A DNA stretch of 64,000 nt from Hemileia vastatrix (Eukaryota; Basidiomycota; Pucciniomycetes; Pucciniales; Zaghouaniaceae), in the NCBI GenBank assembly GCA_030280995.1, contig JASXTE010000008.1:15948212-16012211 (forward strand), given 5' to 3'. The stretch's first letter is position 1. Each line of letters begins with the position of its first letter. Positions 15,001 through 27,631 of the stretch are shown in pieces. The position numbers and the translations under genes are program-made. The notes beneath the pieces were generated by a model. It worked only from the letters and a program-made list of their open reading frames with translations. It did not search any database and had not been told where the DNA came from.

Positions 15001-18000
15001 CACTCCAGAAGTTAAGAAGAGAAAAAAAGATAAATAAATATAAAAAGTTAATATAAGATTTAAAAAAAATAAATATATATAAATATAGAAAATAAAAAAC
15101 TTAAAGTGGTTCCCACTGCACTCAAAAACAGGGGGGGCTTGTATGCAAATCTGAAGTGTCTACTGAATCAGAAAAAATTCAGTAGATTCAAGGAGTTGCA
15201 TACAAGTTCCCTCTGTTTTTTTAATACAGCTTTTGAAATTGAATTTCACAAACACAAAAAAGAAAAGAAAAACAAAATTCATCATGAAAACCACATTGAA
15301 ATAAAAGGCCATTTGTACTAGGATTATGCTTCTATTCTATTCACTTGTGTTCCAATGCAAATGCTTTATTCAAAAAATATGATGACCTTTTCAATTTCTC
15401 AACAATCATCAAAGTATATGGTTTAAATATTTATATGATGCAGAAAAATAACTAAGCTGTTATGATGTACTTGAGTCTCAATGAATTTTTTTTGTTTGAA
15501 GATATACTTCCATATTTCAATTATTCAATGTTCCCCTTGATGTAATTTTTCATATCTAATAGTAGAGTTTCCCAAATCCTCATTTTACAGGTTTATCAAC
15601 TGAAATACTCTTCCTTCATATTAAATGTTTGGTCATTTCTTTGATTTATTCTGATTATCAACTCATGTTGCTTATTTAATGTGATTTTTTATTGAATATT
15701 CTCACCATGTGGTCTTCCAACATCTGGGTTGGCCTTTGTTGTGATGTTTGGGCCTGTTTGATGATGTCTAATGAGCCATCTGTATATCAATTATTGATTT
15801 TTGTAGGATCCTGGACTGAATATCAAACTCTTGGGGATGTGGCTATCACCATTACATACTCCTGGCTTTTCTCTACATTTCATGTCTTGATGAAATTTTT
15901 GGTATTCTGAGTTTTAAGGACTCTTTTTCTCATTTTTCATGCTTCACTATAACTGTTGATTTTTTGGTTTTTTCTATTTTATGAGCTAGGATGAAGGGTT
16001 AGGGTCAGCTACTTTGTACAACTTAGATAAAGATCATCTGGATCTATATTTTATGTTTTCATGATTTTTTAGCTTATTTTAATGACAATTTGATAATTGA
16101 ATATTGATTTTTAATCTAAAATGCATCATTCATAACACATAATACCTAGCTATTGAACATTAATGATAAGTGAATACATATGCTTCATGAAGTTTAATCA
16201 TTGTTTTGTGCATCATGAATATTCACAATGTTTTAAATACCTTTTCAATGCAAAATGCATAAAGTGGCTAAATGCATTATACTCATTTATTTTAAATCCA
16301 TAATACTAACTCATTTTAAAAGGCATCATATATATTCATATGAATTTTAAAAAGAATATTGAATTTTATAGTAAAGTTCATAATTCATAATGCATAATAC
16401 ATTTTGAATATGAATGGTAAGTGCATACATATGCCTAATAGAGTGTGATAGTTTGTGTTATGTGCATAATTCATAGGTGATGAATGATTAATATGATGTG
16501 TATATACAAATGTTGGTTGTTATTGGTATCCACCCAAATAGTCAACCTGGTTAAAACACCATGACAAAGAAAGAAAAAACACAAGGTCAGGCGTTCAAGC
16601 CACAGAACAGAAGATATCAAACAGAACAACGCTGGTTTGTGTTCATTGGAGATGGTACAAGAAGGCCAGTGGTTTACAAAACCACCTTGCACCGTAACAC
16701 TCCAGAAGTTAAGAAGAGAAAAAAAGATAAATAAATATAAAAAGTTAATATAAGATTTAAAAAAAATAAATATATATAAATATAGAAAATAAAAAACTTA
16801 AAGTGGTTCCCACTGCACTCAAAAACAGGGGGGGCTTGTATGCAAATCTGAAGTGTCTACTGAATCAGAAAAAATTCAGTAGATTCAAGGAGTTGCATAC
16901 AAGTTCCCTCTGTTTTTTTAATACAGCTTTTGAAATTGAATTTCACAAACACAAAAAAGAAAAGAAAAACAAAATTCATCATGAAAACCACATTGAAATA
17001 AAAGGCCATTTGTACTAGGATTATGCTTCTATTCTATTCACTTGTGTTCCAATGCAAATGCTTTATTCAAAAAATATGATGACCTTTTCAATTTCTCAAC
17101 AATCATCAAAGTATATGGTTTAAATATTTATATGATGCAGAAAAATAACTAAGCTGTTATGATGTACTTGAGTCTCAATGAATTTTTTTTGTTTGAAGAT
17201 ATACTTCCATATTTCAATTATTCAATGTTCCCCTTGATGTAATTTTTCATATCTAATAGTAGAGTTTCCCAAATCCTCATTTTACAGGTTTATCAACTGA
17301 AATACTCTTCCTTCATATTAAATGTTTGGTCATTTCTTTGATTTATTCTGATTATCAACTCATGTTGCTTATTTAATGTGATTTTTTATTGAATATTCTC
17401 ACCATGTGGTCTTCCAACATCTGGGTTGAACTTTGTTGTGATGTTTGGGCCTGTTTGATGATGTCTAATGAGCCATCTGTATATCAATTATTGATTTTTG
17501 TAGGATCCTGGACTGAATATCAAACTCTTGGGGATGTGGCTATCACCATTACATACTCCTGGCTTTTCTCTACATTTCATGTCTTGATGAAATTTTTGGT
17601 ATTCTGAGTTTTAAGGACTCTTTTTCTCATTTTTCATGCTTCACTATAACTGTTGATTTTTTGGTTTTTTCTATTTTATGAGCTAGGATGAAGGGTTAGG
17701 GTCAGCTACTTTGTACAACTTAGATAAAGATCATCTGGATCTATATTTTATGTTTTCATGATTTTTTAGCTTATTTTAATGACAATTTGATAATTGAATA
17801 TTGATTTTTAATCTAAAATGCATCATTCATAACACATAATACCTAGCTATTGAACATTAATGATAAGTGAATACATATGCTTCATGAAGTTTAATCATTG
17901 TTTTGTGCATCATGAATATTCACAATGTTTTAAATACCTTTTCAATGCAAAATGCATAAAGTGGCTAAATGCATTATACTCATTTATTTTAAATCCATAA

Positions 18001-21000
18001 TACTAACTCATTTTAAAAGGCATCATATATATTCATATGAATTTTAAAAAGAATATTGAATTTTATAGTAAAGTTCATAATTCATAATGCATAATACATT
18101 TTGAATATGAATGGTAAGTGCATACATATGCCTAATAGAGTGTGATAGTTTGTGTTATGTGCATAATTCATAGGTGATGAATGATTAATATGATGTGTAT
18201 ATACAAATGTTGGTTGTTATTGGTATCCACCCAAATAGTCAACCTGGTTAAAACACCATGACAAAGAAAGAAAAAACACAAGGTCAGGCGTTCAAGCCAC
18301 AGAACAGAAGATATCAAACAGAACAACGCTGGTTTGTGTTCATTGGAGATGGTACAAGAAGGCCAGTGGTTTACAAAACCACCTTGCACCGTAACACTCC
18401 AGAAGTTAAGAAGAGAAAAAAAGATAAATAAATATAAAAAGTTAATATAAGATTTAAAAAAAATAAATATATATAAATATAGAAAATAAAAAACTTAAAG
18501 TGGTTCCCACTGCACTCAAAAACAGGGGGGGCTTGTATGCAAATCTGAAGTGTCTACTGAATCAGAAAAAATTCAGTAGATTCAAGGAGTTGCATACAAG
18601 TTCCCTCTGTTTTTTTAATACAGCTTTTGAAATTGAATTTCACAAACACAAAAAAGAAAAGAAAAACAAAATTCATCATGAAAACCACATTGAAATAAAA
18701 GGCCATTTGTACTAGGATTATGCTTCTATTCTATTCACTTGTGTTCCAATGCAAATGCTTTATTCAAAAAATATGATGACCTTTTCAATTTCTCAACAAT
18801 CATCAAAGTATATGGTTTAAATATTTATATGATGCAGAAAAATAACTAAGCTGTTATGATGTACTTGAGTCTCAATGAATTTTTTTTGTTTGAAGATATA
18901 CTTCCATATTTCAATTATTCAATGTTCCCCTTGATGTAATTTTTCATATCTAATAGTAGAGTTTCCCAAATCCTCATTTTACAGGTTTATCAACTGAAAT
19001 ACTCTTCCTTCATATTAAATGTTTGGTCATTTCTTTGATTTATTCTGATTATCAACTCATGTTGCTTATTTAATGTGATTTTTTATTGAATATTCTCACC
19101 ATGTGGTCTTCCAACATCTGGGTTGGCCTTTGTTGTGATGTTTGGGCCTGTTTGATGATGTCTAATGAGCCATCTGTATATCAATTATTGATTTTTGTAG
19201 GATCCTGGACTGAATATCAAACTCTTGGGGATGTGGCTATCACCATTACATACTCCTGGCTTTTCTCTACATTTCATGTCTTGATGAAATTTTTGGTATT
19301 CTGAGTTTTAAGGACTCTTTTTCTCATTTTTCATGCTTCACTATAACTGTTGATTTTTTGGTTTTTTCTATTTTATGAGCTAGGATGAAGGGTTAGGGTC
19401 AGCTACTTTGTACAACTTAGATAAAGATCATCTGGATCTATATTTTATGTTTTCATGATTTTTTAGCTTATTTTAATGACAATTTGATAATTGAATATTG
19501 ATTTTTAATCTAAAATGCATCATTCATAACACATAATACCTAGCTATTGAACATTAATGATAAGTGAATACATATGCTTCATGAAGTTTAATCATTGTTT
19601 TGTGCATCATGAATATTCACAATGTTTTAAATACCTTTTCAATGCAAAATGCATAAAGTGGCTAAATGCATTATACTCATTTATTTTAAATCCATAATAC
19701 TAACTCATTTTAAAAGGCATCATATATATTCATATGAATTTTAAAAAGAATATTGAATTTTATAGTAAAGTTCATAATTCATAATGCATAATACATTTTG
19801 AATATGAATGGTAAGTGCATACATATGCCTAATAGAGTGTGATAGTTTGTGTTATGTGCATAATTCATAGGTGATGAATGATTAATATGATGTGTATATA
19901 CAAATGTTGGTTGTTATTGGTATCCACCCAAATAGTCAACCTGGTTAAAACACCATGACAAAGAAAGAAAAAACACAAGGTCAGGCGTTCAAGCCACAGA
20001 ACAGAAGATATCAAACAGAACAACGCTGGTTTGTGTTCATTGGAGATGGTACAAGAAGGCCAGTGGTTTACAAAACCACCTTGCACCGTAACACTCCAGA
20101 AGTTAAGAAGAGAAAAAAAGATAAATAAATATAAAAAGTTAATATAAGATTTAAAAAAAATAAATATATATAAATATAGAAAATAAAAAACTTAAAGTGG
20201 TTCCCACTGCACTCAAAAACAGGGGGGGCTTGTATGCAAATCTGAAGTGTCTACTGAATCAGAAAAAATTCAGTAGATTCAAGGAGTTGCATACAAGTTC
20301 CCTCTGTTTTTTTAATACAGCTTTTGAAATTGAATTTCACAAACACAAAAAAGAAAAGAAAAACAAAATTCATCATGAAAACCACATTGAAATAAAAGGC
20401 CATTTGTACTAGGATTATGCTTCTATTCTATTCACTTGTGTTCCAATGCAAATGCTTTATTCAAAAAATATGATGACCTTTTCAATTTCTCAACAATCAT
20501 CAAAGTATATGGTTTAAATATTTATATGATTCAGAAAAACAACTAAGCTGTTATGATGTACTTGAGTCTCAATGAATTTTTTTTGTTTGAAGATATACTT
20601 CCATCTTTCAATTATTCAATGTTCCCCTTGATGTAATTTTTCATATCTAATAGTAGAGTTTCCCAAATCCTCATTTTACAGGTTTATCAACTGAAATACT
20701 CTTCCTTCATATTAAATGTTTGGTCATTTCTTTGATTTATTCTGATTATCAACTCATGTTGCTTATTTAATGTGATTTTTTATTGAATATTCTCACCATG
20801 TGGTCTTCCAACATCTGGGTTGGCCTTTGTTGTGATGTTTGGGCCTGTTTGATGATGTCTAATGAGCCATCTGTATATCAATTATTGATTTTTTTAGGAT
20901 CCTGGACTGAATATCAAACTCTTGGGGATGTGGCTATCACCATTACATACTCCTGGCTTTTCTCTACATTTCATGTCTTGATGAAATTTTTGGTATTCTG

Positions 21001-22653
21001 AGTTTTAAGGACTCTTTTTCTCATTTTTCATGCTTCACTATAACTGTTGATTTTTTGGTTTTTTCTATTTTATGAGCTAGGATGAAGGGTTAGGGTCAGC
21101 TACTTTGTACAACTTAGATAAACATCATCTGGATCTATATTTTATGTTTTCATGATTTTTTAGCTTATTTTAATGACAATTTGATAATTGAATATTGATT
21201 TTTAATCTAAAATGCATCATTCATAACACATAATACCTAGCTATTGAACATTAATGATAAGTGAATACATATGCTTCATGAAGTTTAATCATTGTTTTGT
21301 GCATCATGAATATTCACAATGTTTTAAATATCTTTTCAATGCAAAATGCATAAAGTGGCTAAATGCATTATACTCATTTATTTTAAATCCATAATACTAA
21401 CTCATTTTAAAAGGCATCATATATATTCATATGAATTTTAAAAAGAATATTGAATTTTATAGTAAAGTTCATAATTCATAATGCATAATACATTTTGAAT
21501 ATGAATGGTAAGTGCATACATATGCCTAATAGAGTGTGATAGTTTGTGTTATGTGCATAATTCATAGGTGATGAATGATTAATATGATGTGTATATACAA
21601 ATGTTGGTTGTTATTGGTATCCACCCAAATAGTCAACCTGGTTAAAACACCATGACAAAGAAAGAAAAAACACAAGGTCAGGCATTCAAGCCACAGAACA
21701 GAAGATATCAAACAGAACAACGCTGGTTTGTGTTCATTGGAGATGGTACAAGAAGGCCAGTGGTTTACAAAACCACCTTGCACCGTAACACTCCAGAAGT
21801 TAAGAAGAGAAAAAAAGATAAATAAATATAAAAAGTTAATATAAGATTTAAAAAAAATAAATATATATAAATATAGAAAATAAAAAACTTAAAGTGGTTC
21901 CCACTGCACTCAAAAACAGGGGGGGCTTGTATGCAAATCTGAAGTGTCTACTGAATCAGAAAAAATTCAGTAGATTCAAGGAGTTGCATACAAGTTCCCT
22001 CTATTTTTTTAATACAGCTTTTGAAATTGAATTTCACAAACACAAAAAAGAAAAGAAAAACAAAATTCATCATGAAAACCACATTGAAATAAAAGGCCAT
22101 TTGTACTAGGATTATGCTTCTCTTCTATTCACTTGTGTTCCAATGCAAATGCTTTATTCAAAAAATATGATGACCTTTTCAATTTCTCAACAATCATCAA
22201 AGTATATGGTTTAAATATTTATATGATGCAGAAAAACAACTAAACTGTTATAATGTACTTGAGTCTCAATGATTTTTTTTTGTTTGAAGACATACTTCCA
22301 TATTTCAATTATTCAATGTTCCCCTTGATGTAATTTTTCATATCTAATAGTAGAGTTTCCCAAATCCTCATTTTACAGGTTTATCAACTGAAATACTCTT
22401 CTTTCATATTAAATGTTTGGTCATTTCTTTGATTTATTCTGATTATCAACTCATGTTGCTTATTTAATGTGATTTTATATTGAATATTTTCACCATGTGG
22501 TCTTCCAACATCTGGGTTGGCCTTTGTTGTGATGTTTGGGCCTGTTTGATGATGTCTAATGAGCCATCTGTATATCAATTATTGATTTTTGTAGGATCCT
22601 GGACTGAATATCAAACTCTTGGGGATGTGGCTATCACCATTACATACTCCTGG
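1..22653. repeat. Satellite array, ~1.7-kb monomer, copies 1-14
   Basis: Head-to-tail tandem repeat with a 1696-1698-bp period. One landmark (the segment containing CACCATGTGGTC) recurs near 417, 2114, 3810, 5507, 7204, 8901, 10599, 12297, 13995, 15692, 17389, 19086, 20783 and 22480. The window opens inside a monomer, and copy 14 is cut at 22653 by a retrotransposon. Copies 1-13 differ by only a few substitutions and 1-2-bp indels. Neighbouring copies share private variants: copies 7-9 have AATGATTTA and GGTTTGAATATA, while 2-4 and 10-12 have AATGCTTTA and AATAAC. That is what unequal crossing-over or gene conversion produces. Each monomer is very AT-rich with many ATGCAT/ATTCAT-like words, a single GGGTTAGGGT and a long foldback segment. 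Short ORFs of 71-73 codons recur only because the monomers are almost identical; they start at non-ATG codons and break in diverged copies. Pericentromeric, subtelomeric or other heterochromatin is possible but not shown. Confidence 0.97.
1546..1642. other. Foldback hairpin inside each satellite monomer
   Basis: Three nested inverted segments lie in one 97-bp stretch. The outer arms are AAAAACAG-G-GGG (1546 onward) and CCCTCTGTTTTT (1631-1642). The middle arms are CTTGTATGCAA (1560-1570) and TTGCATACAAG (1618-1628), a perfect 11-bp match. The inner arms are TCTACTGAAT (1581-1590) and ATTCAGTAGA (1599-1608), a perfect 10-bp match around an 8-base loop. It repeats in every monomer about 1697 bp apart. 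The diverged copies at 35620-35715, 38805-38890 and 40492-40585 keep both inner stems, while a loop change (CAAGG to CTAGG) occurs outside the pairs. Copy 2 (near 3256) has one G-to-T change in the middle stem. A transcript through it would fold into a long imperfect hairpin. Any small-RNA or chromatin role is inference. Confidence 0.75.
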
Positions 22654-23753
22654 TGTGGTAGCTTAAAGTTTAGTATTGCACCTAAATACGTAAATGGAGT
22701 TATTACGGTGTGCAAGATTGGCACTATTATTTTTTATAAAAGGGTTTTATTTAATTTATTTGAGTTTTAAATATGAAGAAATTGGTCAAAAGCAAATGCC
22801 TACGCAAAAACAATTAATTTTACAGAGAAAACTTATTTTTACGGTCTGAAAAAATTATAAGTATCAAGTCGAGTCACTCAAGAACCTTGGGAAATTTTCC
22901 CAGAATTTTTACTATTTTTCTTATCTTTTTAAATGAATTTTAAAGATTTATAGAAATATTTACGTTTTTAGAAATTACATAACTTTGATGAATTTTAACT
23001 GGGTGATTAGAGCTGCGCAGACTACGAAAGTTAGTTGGGAATGTAGAGGGGAAGTGGCTCTATAATGTTTCATTTTTCAAGATTTTTTTATTATAGTTTT
23101 TAGGTTCTAATTAAGACCAGACGTCTGGACAGACTTCCTACAAGCTCCGGACAGGCTCTGGACGGGCTCAGGCTGAGTGCTGGAGAAGTATCTTAGGCAC
23201 GTGACTAGGTATACTTAAGAGCCTCTCAGACTCGAAATTGGGCATTATCGGACATCATAAAGCTTAATCTTTAACCACCACAGTCTCATTTTCTTATTAC
23301 TCAACAAATTAAATAAAATTGTAATACCCTTATAACTTTATATTTTATATATAACATTTTAGAAATACTACTCAACAATTTTAATCACACTTCATACAGG
23401 GTATCTTTAGAAAGGTCTTCATCACTGGGACTTGATTATTGCTGTCTCATAAAAACTCAAATTATTATAAAAACATAAAAGTCAATCTTTTCAGATCTTT
23501 CTTTGGTACACCTTAATTGTTGTTATCAGTATTTCTTTTCTTAACAGCCACAATCATTAAATCTCAATAAGAATTAAATTTTCAAGAGTTTCAGTATTAA
23601 TTTTTCATCTGATCTAAATAGACTGGGTAGCTTAGCGATTTAGAACACCTACTTTGTAATTTTTGTTGGAAGAACAGGGTTTTCCACTAAATCCACACAT
23701 CTCCTCTGGATTCTGCTTACAGCAAGGCGACTGTAAGAGTTTACCATACCATA
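22654..23753 (+). repeat. Element A 5' LTR
   Basis: An 1100-bp direct repeat of 33557-34656. It starts TGTGGTAG and ends TACCATA, an imperfect terminal inversion. A TATAAAAG box-like word lies at 22735-22742, about 80 bp into the LTR. GC-richer words around 23120-23190 (repeats of CTCCGGAC or CTCTGGAC) stand out from the AT-rich rest. Element A transcription should start here, but no start site can be fixed from sequence alone. Confidence 0.93.
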
Positions 23754-23755
23754 GT

Positions 23756-23775
23756 TGGCACCCAATGTGGGGTTC
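23756..23775 (+). other. Primer binding site of element A
   Basis: TGGCACCCAATGTGGGGTTC begins 2 bases after the 5' LTR. TGG pairs with the CCA tail of a tRNA, and the remainder would pair with an acceptor and T-arm 3' strand. Position and TGG start are those expected for minus-strand primer binding in LTR retrotransposons. The tRNA identity was not determined. Confidence 0.75.
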
Positions 23776-23815
23776 AAAATCTCTAGCTTTCTCTAGGACT
23801 TACTTGGATCAAGGA

Positions 23816-23892
23816 CTTTGTTATTAGCCTGCAAGAGGCTTATTCTTTGGAACTCTAATCGATCTTTGTTATTAGCCTGCAAGAGGCTTGTT
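23816..23892 (+). repeat. 48-bp direct duplication in element A leader
   Basis: The segment starting TTATTAGCCTGCAAGAGGCT at 23821 is repeated at 23869. Each copy has a small inverted repeat, AGCCT-GCAAG-AGGCT. It lies between the primer site and the gag start, where LTR elements often carry packaging signals. Its GCAAGAGG core resembles the larger hairpin family of this element, but the stem register differs. Confidence 0.7.
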
Positions 23893-23931
23893 TATTTTAA
23901 CGGTTTTTATCGCTTTTCTCTACTTATTGGG

Positions 23932-26516
23932 ATGTCTTCTGCTGTTGCTTCTGGATCTTCTCACCCTCTTACTCCCTCAGTTAGGATTGCTTCTTGGGAT
24001 GGCCCAAAGTTTGATGGGGAGGAGGTTAAATCGTTCATTAGCAGGTATTAAGCTGCTGCTGCTGTTGATGGTGCTTCTCATGTGGATATGGTGAAGCAAG
24101 TTAGGTTTTTTATTGCTTATAAGGAGGTGGAAAAGGAGGTTATTGCTATTCAGGTATTCAAGGGCAAGGATTGGGTTAGGCTTTCTAAAGCTATGGTTGA
24201 TAGATGGGGTGTTAGGTTTACTATGTTGGACCTCAATAAAATTGTTGGAGACTGGCAAGCAAAGGGTGGAGTTTCTTCTATGGCAGACTTCAAAAAGCTG
24301 TGTGTTCAGTTTTATGAAGTGGTTGAATATCTCATACTGGTTGACGAGTTAGTGCATGAGAACCAGGCAAAAGATTTGTTTTGGTCAGCATGCAGCAGGG
24401 ATATTTGTATGGACGTCTTGAAGGATCTTCAAGAAAAGAATTAATGAAGGAACTGCCTAATGGTGAGAAGAAATTGCCGGCTCTGGAATTTATCAAAGAG
24501 AACATTCAGGCCCATCTCAAGTTGTTAGCATTGGACAAATATCAAGAGTCCTGCACTCAATATGTTAGCAAGGTTAGCGAAGGTTTGGCCAAAAACAACA
24601 ATATTATGGTCAAAGTTCAGGAGGCCAAGAATGCACAAATGGGACTACCGGCTGCAAAAGTTGAGGGTAATGTGGATAATAAGATGGTTGATCATTTGGC
24701 CAATTTAACTAAACAATTAAAAATATTTGTTCAAGAGACACAGAAGGCCAATAAGGCCCCAATTGCTTCTTCGTTGATGTCAACTTCTTATCAATCTAGA
24801 GGCTATGAACGTCAAAATTATAATGGCAAGAATAATGGTAACCGCTTCCCAGGCAATGGGAGAAATGGTGGGAATGGTGGTAGTAGTTATAGAGGTGGCT
24901 ACGATGAGCCAAAGGTGTGCTCCTATTGTAATAGGAGGGGTCACAGAGCAACAGTTTGTTTTGCTCTTAATAAAGATATGGATGCTGGGCGAGTTTTATT
25001 TGATGTTAAAGTTTATAAATTTCCTGATGGTTTGTTCATCAAGCCCAGTGATGGACAGTCTCCTTCTGATTTGGTCAGAAGAAGTTTAACGGCTGAAAGG
25101 AGAGCCAGATTTGAAGAGGTGACGGATGAAGATGTTAATGCCAAGGGTGGCAAAATTGGTAATGGTAATGGTGGTAAAGCTGACAAGGGCAAGGAGAAAG
25201 AGGTCAGTAAAGCCACATTTTCTACTTCTTTTGGAGGTTTAGAGCTGGCAACAGTTGCTCAAGTGGAGGGTAGCTGTATGGCTGGCGAATACGATGTTAA
25301 TGCTGCTAGAAGAGCAGCTGCTACTAAGGCGAAGAGTAGCATTCAAAGCCAACTGAGGGCTAATCCTGGCAAGGCCAATAACAAAGTGAACACTTACTCT
25401 AAGGACAAAAATTCTAGTGCTCAAACTGCCGCCAACAAATTGAACCCTTACTCTAAGGACGAATTATATAAAATGCAGAAGGGGATTGCTGATATGGGGC
25501 CCCCTAGTTATGGCAAGTTTGATTTAAATGGTGAGCCTATGCCAGAGTATGATTCGGATTCTGAAGAGGACGTACTGCTGGCGTCTCTACCCAGACCAAG
25601 TTTTAGCGGTCCCATCCCAATGGAGGGTGTAAGAAGGACTAGCAATGGACCAGGATTAGTGCAAGAAGCTGGTGACGGAGTTAGGGCTATAGAAAGTGAA
25701 GATGGCTTGGTTGGACCTCAAGAGGTACCCAGGGCCAAGGTTGTTAAATCAAAGGTCCAGTATGAGTGGCCAGTAGTTTCTGGTCAAGCTAATGCAATGG
25801 ACGTAGTTTTGAATAGGGTGAATCAACTTCAGATTCCCTTATCTTTGGGGGAGTTATTTACGATTAGTCCGGCGCTTGCTGAAAAGCAAAAGAAGCATTT
25901 GAAAAGGTGTCGGGTTTCCACTGGAGAGGTGGAATATATTTTTGAAAATGTTGAAAAGTCTGGGGAAGATGTAGATACGCATTTTTCCGCTCCCCTGGGT
26001 TTCCTGGTGGTAACTCTTAACGGTAAAGAAGTAAAGGCCTTGGTCAATTCAGGGTCTCAAATTAATTTAATTTCATTGGAGCAAGCTACAAGTATAGGCT
26101 TGCCAATTAAAAGTGGAACTGGGGGAAGCCTCAGAGGCATTGGAGGGCATGCAACAGAGCTGATGGGCACAGCTGAGCATGTCAGGTTAGGCATTGGTGG
26201 ATCTGTTGGTAAGGTTCACTTTTATGTGGCCAAAGGAGCAGTCAAAACTGTTCTTGGTGGTCCTTTTTTGATGGATTTTGAGGCCAGGATAGGGTATCAA
26301 GCTGGCCTGGGGATTAGTTTGGAAATCACTGGTGAAGATATGCAGAGGTTACATATGCGGTTAGCGCCTCCTGGTGATGAAGGTTGGGAAACACGGCCAG
26401 GAATTACTACTCTGTGCCAGTGTTGTGTTTGCACCAAGAAGCGGCATGTAAAACGGACGGCTTCTGGTGAATTATGTTTGTTGGAAAGGGATGAATGCCC
26501 TCATTTTTTGGGGTAG
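23932..26516 (+). pseudogene. Element A gag-protease, disrupted
   Basis: Gag starts at ATG 23932 (MSSAVASGSS). The frame is broken by TAA at 24049-24051, reopens in the same frame, then shifts by one base between about 24381 and 24440 into the long frame ending at 26516. Gag contains a zinc knuckle near 24918-24960 (C-x2-C-x4-H-x4-C; VCSYCNRRGHRATVC), which binds RNA during particle assembly. An acidic/low-complexity stretch follows, then a retropepsin-like domain around 26025-26290. The expected active-site D-[ST]-G reads NSG (LVNSGSQINLIS), so the catalytic Asp is Asn here; a single G-to-A change could explain it. The following LGGPFLMDFEARIGY fits the distal part of retropepsins. A particle could in principle form, but this copy's polyprotein should be neither complete nor self-processing. 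Identification is firm; an active product is not expected. Confidence 0.85.
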
Positions 26517-27631
26517 CTAGGGCTGATCACTCTAATGTTGTAATCTCTCCTCAGGATGAGATCCCGGATTGCAATAGGTCAGCTCACTTGGAGATAATTC
26601 AAGTGGATTCTCAATTATTTTCTGTTAATATTACTTTGGGGTGCAAATATGTTTTGGACTTTTCTATATGTTTATTGGATTTACCCTGTTTTTCTATTAA
26701 ATTTAAAAATGGTGAAAAAGGCAAAATGGGCCAAATTAGGTTGGATAAAAATTGGAAGGGTATGTTTTATGACCTCCAGCAAGAGGGTAAACTGCAAATA
26801 TCAAATCAAAATTTGATTAAAAATCTCAGTATAATTAAAACATAAAAAAATAATTTATGTGAAAATGTTATTCCAGACCTCCATCAAGAGGTTAAACTGC
26901 AAGTATCTCCTTCTATTATGGACCTCCAGCAAGAGGGTAAACTGCAAATATCACATCAAAATCCAAAAAAAAATCTCAGTATAATTAAAACACAAAAAAA
27001 TAATTTATGTGAAAATGTTATTCCAGACCTCCAGCAAGAGGTTAAACTGCAAGTATCTCCTTCTATTATGGACCTCCAGCAAGAGGGTAAACTGCAAGTA
27101 TCACATCAAAATCCAATAAAAAATCTCAGTATAATTAAAACACAAAAAAATAATTTATGTGAAAATGTTATTCCAGACCTCCAGCAAGAGGGTAAACTGC
27201 AAAAATCTTATCAAAATCCAATAAAAAATCTCAGTATAATTAAAACACTAAAAAATAATTTTTGTGAAAATTCAATTCCGGTCCTCCAGCAAGAGGTTAA
27301 ACTGCCAACTTTCTTTACGGGAGATTTACTGTTGGATAAGGGAAGCAAAGGTGTTGGAAAATCTGTTTATAAATTAGACGAGGGAAAAGAGAAAAGGGTA
27401 AAATTTAAAAATGAAATAAAATATTTTTCTAATTTTTCTTATTCCGATTCTGACAATGAAGAAGATTCATTTGATGAAATTTTTAATGGCGAAACAAAAG
27501 TAAATGTTTTACCTCAAGCTTATTTAGATGTGGACGCAGCCAAATATAAGAAAGTAGCAAATAAAGTTCGACCAATTAATGAACCGCTACCTGCCGAATT
27601 AAATCCACCCTTGAGAAGACCAAGGTTATAA
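26495..27631 (+). pseudogene. Element A protease-RT spacer with in-frame repeats
   Basis: An open stretch in one frame linking the protease region to RT, with a TAA at 26843-26845. It holds three tandem 150-bp units starting near 26771, 26921 and 27071, plus a partial unit to about 27300. Each unit encodes 50 residues and carries two copies of an L-x-x-E-x-K-L peptide (for example DLQQEGKLQ) that coincide with DNA hairpins. Comparing units shows that TAA 26843 replaces CAA found at the same position in the next units, a C-to-T nonsense change. Downstream is an acidic segment around 27440-27490 (YSDSDNEEDSFDE). A second in-frame TAA at 27629-27631 separates it from RT. No known domain was recognised; in this family the region is likely a linker of the Gag-Pol polyprotein. 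Confidence 0.75.
26771..27306 (+). repeat. 150-bp tandem repeat with paired hairpins
   Basis: The period is exactly 150 bp (26771, 26921, 27071), a multiple of three that preserves frame. Hairpins CCTC-(6)-GAGG occur at offsets 0 and about +105 in each unit: 26773, 26878, 26923, 27028, 27073, 27178 and 27283. Between them lies an A-rich stretch including ATCTCAGTATAATTAAAAC. Units are near-identical apart from single substitutions. Confidence 0.92.

Noticed and set aside
1..22653. CRISPR-like array
   Set aside because: The repeat is a 1.7-kb satellite without spacers, in a eukaryotic context.
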